From IMG/VR virus record IMGVR_UViG_3300035162_002106, positions 1-34,036 of that record: a DNA stretch of 34,036 nucleotides; one strand, written 5' to 3'. The translations under genes and the position numbers were made by a program. The DNA comes from a virus. Positions 28,651-34,036 of the stretch are shown piece by piece. Below the pieces are notes generated by a model that saw nothing but the letters and a program-made list of their open reading frames with translations, was not told where the DNA came from and ran no database searches. The stretch's first letter is position 1; each line of letters opens with the position of its first letter.

Positions 28651-29235
28651 TTAACAATCATCACAAGGACAGTTATTCTTCCAACTATTATAATTTCTAG
28701 TAGGTCTTGAGTATATACTATCATACATTATTATTCCATGATTCTTGTAAACATTATTATTACAAGGTTTGTTAGACTCGTAAGTTGGATAATCACCACT
28801 CTGGTCGCTATCATTCATATAATCTAACATATCTTTTAAGTATATCTCAGCCTTTCTGTAAGTATCTTGTTTGTAAGCGTTTAACTCAGAAGGGTCTATA
28901 ATGGTAGCAAACTCATCAATATTATGCACAATACCTGCACTACTACTATTACTTTGAACTTCATTTATTACCTCAAACCTAACAAACCAACACAAAGTTC
29001 TTGTTAGGAAATCATCCATTAGAGTCTGATTTTCAGTAGTTAAAGTACCATTATTGTGTTGTGTTTTTAATTCCTCATAAAACTTATTACCAATCGCATC
29101 TTTTAAATGTGCTAACTCAGCAAGAAGTAATGTGCTATTAGAAATTAAAGCAGTATCAGTATTAGCATTAGTAAAACTATTACTTATAACTTCTGCTGCT
29201 GTTACTAAAGGTATATATTGATTTACATTTGCCAT
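28651..29235 (-). CDS. Head-tail connector-like protein (194 aa)
   Basis: Mostly helical: NQYIPLVTAAEVISNSFTNA, LAHLKDAIGNKFYEELKTQH, MDDFLTRTLCWFVRFEVINE, TYRKAEIYLKDMLDYMNDSD. The first 140 residues resemble a gp6-like head-completion helical bundle. The C-terminus is Asn/Cys-rich (KNHGIIMYDSIYSRPTRNYN, NCPCDDC) and may bind metal or form disulfides. The gene directly follows the portal gene (2 nt), the usual place for the adaptor/connector. The family assignment is from arrangement and helical pattern. Confidence 0.55.
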   Translation of the reverse strand: MANVNQYIPLVTAAEVISNSFTNANTDTALISNSTLLLAELAHLKDAIGNKFYEELKTQHNNGTLTTENQTLMDDFLTRTLCWFVRFEVINEVQSNSSSAGIVHNIDEFATIIDPSELNAYKQDTYRKAEIYLKDMLDYMNDSDQSGDYPTYESNKPCNNNVYKNHGIIMYDSIYSRPTRNYNSWKNNCPCDDC

Positions 29236-29237
29236 AG

Positions 29238-30572
29238 TTATTCTTTTTCAATTTCAGTTACTTGCATATCTCCTACTTCATCATCACCCTTACCATCTCC
29301 ATCATTATCTCTAGTTACAATAATTTGCTCTCTATCAGTTAAGAACATATTACCTTCCTCTAGCATTGGTAAATCCTCATCTAACATTCTTCTTTGTTCG
29401 TTAATAGTAAGAACTTGTTTAGGGTCAATCTGAGTTGCAAAACTAATTGGTGGTTCATAGTGAATCACTAATTCTTCAGGTAAGAAACCTAACTCTTTAA
29501 ATAAAACACCTCTAATACCATTTAACAATAAATCAGAAGTATCTTTAATTACAGTAGTCATTGCTAAATCATAAGCAATTCTAATCTCACTACCTGTATT
29601 ATTCATTTTACCTGAACTAACTAATCCACTTAATGATGGCTGCCATCTATGAGCAGTTACAATGTTTTGGTCAGTTATTCTTTGTAAGTCTATCCAACTA
29701 CCCTCTTGGTCATCTTTGATAATTTGAACATTAGCACTTGAAGTATCTCCATTCTTAACAATGAACATAATCTTACCATTGTTTCCATCTCCAACAAACT
29801 TCTTTTGTGCTTCTCTTACTAATTTCTTTGCTTCTTCTTCACCCATATCTCCATTAATCTCAACGATTGCTGATGGTTGAAATCCATTCTTGAATTTAGT
29901 GTGATTCCATTTACCAATTTCATAATCAACTGCAATATGCTCTAATGCAGCAATGTAATCTGGTAAACCATAGAATTGGAATGTAGGTTCGTAATCTTTA
30001 AATTGAACAACAAATCTACTTCCCTTCACTTTAGGATAAATAGGAATGATAGATAATTTATCTTTCATAGTATTGTACTTAGCCCAATCAGGATGCACAT
30101 ATACTTCTTTCTTGTTTTTAGACATTCTAACAGTAGTTGCATCTATGTGATATAGATTTAGTCCACCATCATATAATACGCCCTCTAAATAGGCATTTCC
30201 AAATGAATAGTAATCATCTGCTAATTTCTTAAAAACCTCTCTTAATGATTCTCCATCAGCATTTACATCTTTGATGTATTCTTTAACATCTTCATTATTC
30301 GTAACAAACTTAGCACCACTTGTAAAGATAGTCTTTTGTGCTAATACACTTCTATGAGTAGAAGATTTACGCTTTAATTCTGCTAAATACTGAGGGAATA
30401 AATTATTAGTACCAAAAGGAATAAACTTAGTTCTTACTTTTGCTAAATCTAATGGTTCTTCAATGTGTTCAGGAATTGCTAAATTAAAAACTCCAAATTC
30501 AAAAGTATTACTCTTTTGAGTCTGAAGATTCTTTACCTGACTTTTTCTTTTTGGTTGCTTTCTTTGGCTCAT
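29238..30572 (-). CDS. Portal protein (444 aa)
   Basis: The wording fits the HK97-type portal that forms the DNA gate: an N-terminal basic tail (QRKQPKRKSQVKNLQTQ), then LYHIDATTVRMSKNKKE, the GNAYLEG element, FYGLPDYIAALEHIAVDY, IGKWNHTKFKNGFQPSA, and a polar, acidic C-terminus (DGDGKGDDEVGDMQVTEIEK). The length is normal. Unusually it lies downstream of the major capsid and tail-tube genes. The start overlaps the preceding gene by 65 bp. Confidence 0.8.
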   Translation of the reverse strand: MSQRKQPKRKSQVKNLQTQKSNTFEFGVFNLAIPEHIEEPLDLAKVRTKFIPFGTNNLFPQYLAELKRKSSTHRSVLAQKTIFTSGAKFVTNNEDVKEYIKDVNADGESLREVFKKLADDYYSFGNAYLEGVLYDGGLNLYHIDATTVRMSKNKKEVYVHPDWAKYNTMKDKLSIIPIYPKVKGSRFVVQFKDYEPTFQFYGLPDYIAALEHIAVDYEIGKWNHTKFKNGFQPSAIVEINGDMGEEEAKKLVREAQKKFVGDGNNGKIMFIVKNGDTSSANVQIIKDDQEGSWIDLQRITDQNIVTAHRWQPSLSGLVSSGKMNNTGSEIRIAYDLAMTTVIKDTSDLLLNGIRGVLFKELGFLPEELVIHYEPPISFATQIDPKQVLTINEQRRMLDEDLPMLEEGNMFLTDREQIIVTRDNDGDGKGDDEVGDMQVTEIEKE

Positions 30573-30729
30573 CTTTTGTTTTTGTAGTTGATAATTTTTC
30601 TACTAATGTAGTCATCCCTAAATCTTCATAAGCATACGCTAACTCCTCTTGAGTTGCTGTAGCCCATTTAATTTTAAAACCATTCTTGTAACAAGTACCT
30701 GATGATGATTTTGCTTTATATTCTGCCAT
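30508..30729 (-). CDS. Hypothetical protein with basic tail (73 aa)
   Basis: The better start is ATG 30729 (MAEYKAKSSSGTCYKNGFKI); an upstream ATG at 30789 would add a Cys/Lys-rich segment lying in the leader. The middle has KWATATQEELAYAYEDLGMT, a strand-helix unit, and the tail is extremely basic (DEPKKATKKKKSGKESSDSK). Small proteins like this accompany portals in Bacteroidota phages; the function is unknown. It overlaps the portal gene by 65 bp. Confidence 0.5.
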   Translation of the reverse strand: MAEYKAKSSSGTCYKNGFKIKWATATQEELAYAYEDLGMTTLVEKLSTTKTKDEPKKATKKKKSGKESSDSKE

Positions 30730-30797
30730 AATTGTATATATTTTTAAGTGTGATAAATCTAAAACTTTTTTTGTATTACAATCACACATATTATAAA

Positions 30798-30864
30798 AAA
30801 GATATTAATAGGGAAATGTTGTTAAACTTTTTACGAACAAAGTCCAACCTATTTCTATATCTTT
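30798..30864 (-). terminator. Long hairpin behind the tail-tube gene
   Basis: Arms aaagatat (30798-30805) and atatcttt (30857-30864), plus inner aatagg (30807-30812) and cctatt (30848-30853), form a stem of about 14 bp with small bulges and a 35-nt loop. On the minus strand the stem is followed by TTTATAA. It probably attenuates transcription after the tail-tube gene. Confidence 0.5.
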
Positions 30865-30869
30865 AAATA

Positions 30870-31445
30870 TTACGCCCCTGCAGTTGCAGTTAATGCTGAA
30901 GTATCAACAGTAACAGTACCAACATACTCTCTTGGTAATTCAAACTGTCTTGCCATAAGAGAGATAGTCATACCATTTTCATCTGAATAAGCAGCCCCTG
31001 TACCACCTTCCATAGTAGAAAGATTCAAAAAAGTTTGACTTTTTGCAGCCACATCTTCATTTGCATATAACGCACTTACACCTAGAACAAACCAATTACC
31101 ATTAGTGTCTAATACTAACCCCATCATACACTCACTAAGCATATTTTGAAACTCATTAAATTTCGCTACATCTATATTTGGAACCATGAAAGATAATCCA
31201 CACTCAAAAGCAGTTGAACCATTCTCTTTAGTTGCATTTATAGTTAATGCTGGAGTTTCGTTTTTAAATTCATAAACAAACCAAGCAGAATCACCACCTG
31301 ACTGTATATTTGTAATAGTATGTGCACCTGCCGCTCCGTAAGTAACTGCATCTGCAGTCAACCAACTTCTTAGTAGTATTTGAGAAATACCACCAGTTGC
31401 TTGTAAATCAGCACAAACTACACCTAAACCTGTATCTATTGCCAT
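30870..31445 (-). CDS. Probable major tail tube protein (191 aa)
   Basis: The order of elements matches my memory of tail-tube proteins in phages of Bacteroidota: an N-terminal GVVCADLQATGGISQILLRS, a long loop, then AWFVYEFKNETPALTINATK, ENGSTAFECGLSFMVPNIDV, a helix KFNEFQNMLSECMMGLVLDT, NGNWFVLGVSALYANEDV, and ENGMTISLMARQFELPREYV near the end. It follows the major capsid gene and is framed by hairpins. A capsid decoration protein is the alternative. Confidence 0.6.
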   Translation of the reverse strand: MAIDTGLGVVCADLQATGGISQILLRSWLTADAVTYGAAGAHTITNIQSGGDSAWFVYEFKNETPALTINATKENGSTAFECGLSFMVPNIDVAKFNEFQNMLSECMMGLVLDTNGNWFVLGVSALYANEDVAAKSQTFLNLSTMEGGTGAAYSDENGMTISLMARQFELPREYVGTVTVDTSALTATAGA

Positions 31446-31480
31446 TTTTTTATTATTTTATTAGTTATTAAAAGTAATTA

Positions 31481-31505
31481 AGAGAGGAGGACTAGCCTCC
31501 CCTCT
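31481..31505 (-). terminator. Hairpin between capsid and tail-tube genes (leaky terminator)
   Basis: Arms agagaggagg (31481-31490) and cctcccctct (31496-31505) form a 10-bp GC-rich stem with one G-U pair and a 5-nt loop. On the minus strand it lies 15 nt after the capsid stop and is followed by TTAATTACTTTT, a poor T-run, so it is likely to be leaky or to protect the capsid mRNA 3' end. Confidence 0.6.
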
Positions 31506-31520
31506 GTTATTACATTATTG

Positions 31521-32525
31521 TTATATTAAAAGTCCCCATTGAACAAGAGAAGAATACAAGTACTGTACTCCTAACTTGAAGTAACCTCTAAAGAACATTT
31601 TTTCTTCTAAGTCATCATAAAATACTTTGAAAGAACCTTCTGGGTCAGTTACATCAGAACCTATAATTAAGTTCTCTACTGCACAGTAACATATACCATT
31701 ATTAAAGTTCGCACCACCATTTTCAAATAATTCAGGGTTAGTGTCTGCTAAAATAGTATCCCATTCGTACATAGCCACTAACTCAACACCTCTAAACATT
31801 ACTCTAGGCATCCCATCTACTGTGTTAGCGATTGCTAAAGAAGAACCATTACCTTCTAAGTTTGCCATATAAGCATTGTAAATCTGTGGAGTTACAAAAA
31901 TCTTCTTATCAGAAGCAGGTACTTGTTGTAATGCTGCTGCTGCACCATCATATACATTTGTAATTAAACTCATTGCATCTGATGCTGTTGGTGCTGCTGC
32001 AGTTCCGTTAAAAGTAATTACAGTTTCAGCCTTCATTAATTCCATCCAACCATCAAAAGCAGTATAACCTGCTACTCCTCCTACTACACCACCCCATGCT
32101 AATCTTACTACATCAGAAGCGATACCATTTACTGCTCTGTTTACTATCGCATCTCCTACCATAGTGCCTTCAAGATTAAATACATCAGCACCGCTTCTGT
32201 ATAATTCTTCAATGTAAGTGTTTTCAAACTCACTTTGGCATTGCTCAAGAGCAACTCTACATCTACCTGCAGTAATTACTTTATCATCAATATTAAAATC
32301 TACTACTGGGTCTTGACTTGATGCTGAACATCCTGCGTATGGTTTTACTATTTTTGTTAGAGCAGCAGAAGTGTAAACATTCATTTTATGTTTTACATTA
32401 GGTATAACTCTGTAGTTACGCATAATGTCATCACTTCTAAATACTGGCTCGTAGAACAATTCGTTTAGGTTAGCACCGCTATAAGTTGCGATACCACCAT
32501 TATTTGCTACATTTCCTGTTGCCAT
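31521..32525 (-). CDS. Major capsid protein (334 aa)
   Basis: Predicted capsid subunit by size, composition and position after a protease/scaffold gene: an N-terminal arm (ATGNVANNGGIATYSGANLN), then LFYEPVFRSDDIMRNYRVIP, the internal VVDFNIDDKVITAGRCRVAL, QCQSEFENTYIEELYRSGAD, a long helical part, and the beta end EKMFFRGYFKLGVQYLYSSL. Many Ala/Gly residues fit a HK97-fold shell protein. The leader is the A-rich type (AAAAAAAAATG) that fits high expression. Not recognised as a named subfamily. Confidence 0.75.
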   Translation of the reverse strand: MATGNVANNGGIATYSGANLNELFYEPVFRSDDIMRNYRVIPNVKHKMNVYTSAALTKIVKPYAGCSASSQDPVVDFNIDDKVITAGRCRVALEQCQSEFENTYIEELYRSGADVFNLEGTMVGDAIVNRAVNGIASDVVRLAWGGVVGGVAGYTAFDGWMELMKAETVITFNGTAAAPTASDAMSLITNVYDGAAAALQQVPASDKKIFVTPQIYNAYMANLEGNGSSLAIANTVDGMPRVMFRGVELVAMYEWDTILADTNPELFENGGANFNNGICYCAVENLIIGSDVTDPEGSFKVFYDDLEEKMFFRGYFKLGVQYLYSSLVQWGLLI

Positions 32526-32539
32526 TTTTTTTTATTTTT

Positions 32540-32950
32540 TTAATTATTAAATTTGTTTTTAAGTCTTTCTGCTATTGCATTGTAAAAACCTGCATTAGCA
32601 TCTTCTGTCTTGTTTTCAACTACTACAGGGTCTGCTTCAGTTACAATTTTAGTACCTTTAGCATCTGCTTTGTTGATTTTTGCGTTTAACGCTTCAACTT
32701 CTACTGTTAAAGTTTCGTTAGTTCCTTTTGAAGCAACTAATTCTTCCTCTAACAAAGAAATTTTGTTTGATAATTCAATGTTACCAGTTTCAAACTCAGA
32801 AATCTTATTCATGATTTCATCATTATCTCCTAGATTAACAGTTATCGCTGTTTGTTCAGCAACATCTTCAGAAACTTTTACATCACCTTTTACAGCAGTA
32901 ACAATCTCCTCAACTTTGTTGTTAAACCATTCTTTTAACTCGTTAGTCAT
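32540..32950 (-). CDS. Nested scaffold protein from internal start (136 aa)
   Basis: Within the protease gene, residue 209 is ATG 32950, preceded by AATAACAAAAAAATG, the same A-rich leader found before the tail-tube gene and other strongly expressed genes of this phage. Starting there yields a 136-aa coiled-coil scaffold without the protease, as for lambda Nu3 within gene C. The segment just before (NKLSININNKK) looks like translated leader sequence. Confidence 0.6.
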   Translation of the reverse strand: MTNELKEWFNNKVEEIVTAVKGDVKVSEDVAEQTAITVNLGDNDEIMNKISEFETGNIELSNKISLLEEELVASKGTNETLTVEVEALNAKINKADAKGTKIVTEADPVVVENKTEDANAGFYNAIAERLKNKFNN

Positions 32951-33574
32951 TTTTTTGTTATTTATATTAATACTTAATTTATTTTGTATTTCTTCTTGTG
33001 TGATGTTCTTAAACTTAGAAACATCATACTTTGCAGCCACTTTAATAGAATCAGAGATAGTGTCAATAAAACCTAATTCGTATGCCTCATTAGCATTTAA
33101 CCAAGTTTCTTCATCCATCATCTGAGTAAGAGCATCATAAGATAATCCTGTCTTTTTTCTATAAATGTCTGTAAGTTCACTTGTGATTTTATCAAGAGTA
33201 TCTGCAGTCTTTCTCATATCTTTTGACTCACCCATTGTTCCACCCCAAGCGTTATGTATCATAAATAAAGAGTTTTCTGCCATTACAACCTCATCAGCAC
33301 CAAGAGCAATAATAGTAGCAATACTTGCTGCTATACCCTCAATATAAACTGTAGTCTTAGCCTCTCTCCTTTTGATTACATTATACATTGCCATACCATC
33401 AAATACATCTCCACCTAAACTGTTAATGCGTAAATTGATAGGCATATCTTTTAATCCTTTAATGTCAGTAATGAACTCTTGTGCAGTTATGCCATAAGTT
33501 CCTATTTCATCAAAGATATAAATGTCAGCAGTTTCACCTGCCTTGTTTTGAATGTTATACCATTTTTCGTTCAT
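32540..33574 (-). CDS. ClpP-like prohead protease fused to scaffold (344 aa)
   Basis: Residues 1-~185 are an S14/ClpP-type protease: INSLGGDVFDGMAMYN, S84 in IEGIAASIATII, H107 in LFMIHNAWG and Asp near residue 154 (MMDEETWLNANEAYELGFID). Residues ~210-344 are a Glu/Lys-rich coiled coil with internal hydrophobic heptads (IELSNKISLLEEELVASKG, VEALNAKINKAD), typical of a scaffold. The protease matures the prohead; the scaffold directs shell assembly. An in-frame start at 32950 can produce the scaffold alone. Confidence 0.85.
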   Translation of the reverse strand: MNEKWYNIQNKAGETADIYIFDEIGTYGITAQEFITDIKGLKDMPINLRINSLGGDVFDGMAMYNVIKRREAKTTVYIEGIAASIATIIALGADEVVMAENSLFMIHNAWGGTMGESKDMRKTADTLDKITSELTDIYRKKTGLSYDALTQMMDEETWLNANEAYELGFIDTISDSIKVAAKYDVSKFKNITQEEIQNKLSININNKKMTNELKEWFNNKVEEIVTAVKGDVKVSEDVAEQTAITVNLGDNDEIMNKISEFETGNIELSNKISLLEEELVASKGTNETLTVEVEALNAKINKADAKGTKIVTEADPVVVENKTEDANAGFYNAIAERLKNKFNN

Positions 33575-33630
33575 AGTTGCAAAAATATAATTAAAAGAAA
33601 TTAATTTTACCTAATTTTCTTACAAAACTT

Positions 33631-33963
33631 TTAATGTGTGATATTATTAGATGGGATTGCCTTCTTTCTTTCCTTGTAAACTATGTTCTGGGCTTGACTT
33701 TCACTTATATTATATTTAATAGATAAGTCCATCCAAGTGTAAGTTCTACTACCTTTGTTTCCTACTAACATTCTATCAAAGTCAGCAATAATCATATAGT
33801 TTCTTACTCTCTTAGGGTCTATTATACCTCTCTCAACAAGATGTCGTATCATATCCTTACAAGTTGGTGATTGACCAAATCGCTTTTCTAATTCAACTCC
33901 ACAAATATCAATGAAGTCTTTAACTACATCTACCTTATTTTGTCTTTCTTTTTTTTGAGGCAT
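33631..33963 (-). CDS. HTH protein between tail and head genes (110 aa)
   Basis: The 5' end lies in the terminal repeat, so this gene is complete on the circle. The chosen ATG 33963 gives PQKKERQNKVDVVKDFIDIC; an upstream ATG at 34002 would add 13 residues. The C-terminal part holds an HTH: WMDLSIKYNISESQAQNIVY then KERKKA. The middle is helical (EKRFGQSPTCKDMIRHLVER). It could bind phage DNA as a late regulator or a packaging helper; position alone does not decide. It lies 57 bp before the protease gene. Confidence 0.6.
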   Translation of the reverse strand: MPQKKERQNKVDVVKDFIDICGVELEKRFGQSPTCKDMIRHLVERGIIDPKRVRNYMIIADFDRMLVGNKGSRTYTWMDLSIKYNISESQAQNIVYKERKKAIPSNNITH

Positions 33964-34036
33964 TTTTCTTTTTAGGTGTTTGTTCGGCTTCAATCCACTC
34001 ATCCATCATAGTATTCCAAAACTTACAAACTGCTGC
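33910..34036. repeat. Right copy of 127-bp exact terminal direct repeat
   Basis: Identical to bases 1-127; see that entry. One copy should be removed before gene counting, otherwise the 5' part of the HTH gene and the 3' part of the 97-aa gene are represented twice. Confidence 0.97.

Noticed and set aside
1-34036. Integrase, lysogeny module, tRNA genes, diversity-generating retroelement or retron
   Set aside because: No tyrosine/serine recombinase motifs, no reverse transcriptase (YxDD) protein, no paired variable/template repeats and no cloverleaf-like sequence were found in either strand.

Overview
The window is one complete, AT-rich tailed-phage genome, most probably a siphovirus of a Bacteroidota/Flavobacteriia host. 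The first 127 bases (1-127) recur exactly as the last 127 (33910-34036), so the molecule closes into a circle of 33,909 bp. A host in this phylum is suggested by two promoters that match the Bacteroidota consensus exactly (TTTG-N19-TAnnTTTG, at 23681-23711 and 16924-16954), by A-rich leaders without Shine-Dalgarno sequences, and by gene families typical of phages of that phylum (SH3-barrel protein, GP88, M15 lysin, and tail proteins with recognisable wording). I see no integrase, tRNA, CRISPR or reverse transcriptase. Every supported gene lies on the minus strand, so transcription runs from high to low coordinates and across the arbitrary ends.

Early/replication block (23649 down to 14385). 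A consensus promoter starts an operon: putative annealing protein, small HTH proteins, a stand-alone DnaA domain IV, a mini-SSB with an acidic DDDLPF tail, a PD-(D/E)XK nuclease, a replication-initiator-like wHTH protein and a DnaC-like loader. Small accessory genes follow, ending in an HTH gene and a VRR-NUC nuclease joined by a G-run tract. Then comes a 420-bp non-coding region with iteron-like repeats and a 19-bp palindrome, the best origin candidate. A second consensus promoter drives a run of very small genes (two short membrane peptides, zinc ribbon, GP88, SH3-barrel protein and others) that ends at an intrinsic terminator at 14338-14364.

Control region and late block. A ~670-bp non-coding region (13667-14337) precedes the small and large terminase genes. 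Next come a hypothetical gene, a tail-assembly-chaperone pair with a T9 slippery site, large tail/adhesion proteins, the tape measure, two Cys-motif or small proteins, then (through the circle junction) an HTH protein, a ClpP-type protease with a nested scaffold, major capsid, probable tail tube, portal, connector, several beta-rich or LamG surface proteins, an M15 lysin, a small membrane protein and a holin. A strong hairpin terminator at 24995-25023 closes the unit. A metallophosphoesterase gene sits alone between this terminator and the early promoter.

Noteworthy points: a probable programmed -1 frameshift; a gene remnant differing from its parent only by synonymous changes over 15 codons; an 87-bp duplicated gene start; hairpins on both sides of the tail-tube gene; a potential G-quadruplex in an AT-rich genome; six genes of 26-53 codons; and a late-gene order with the tail module between terminase and head genes.
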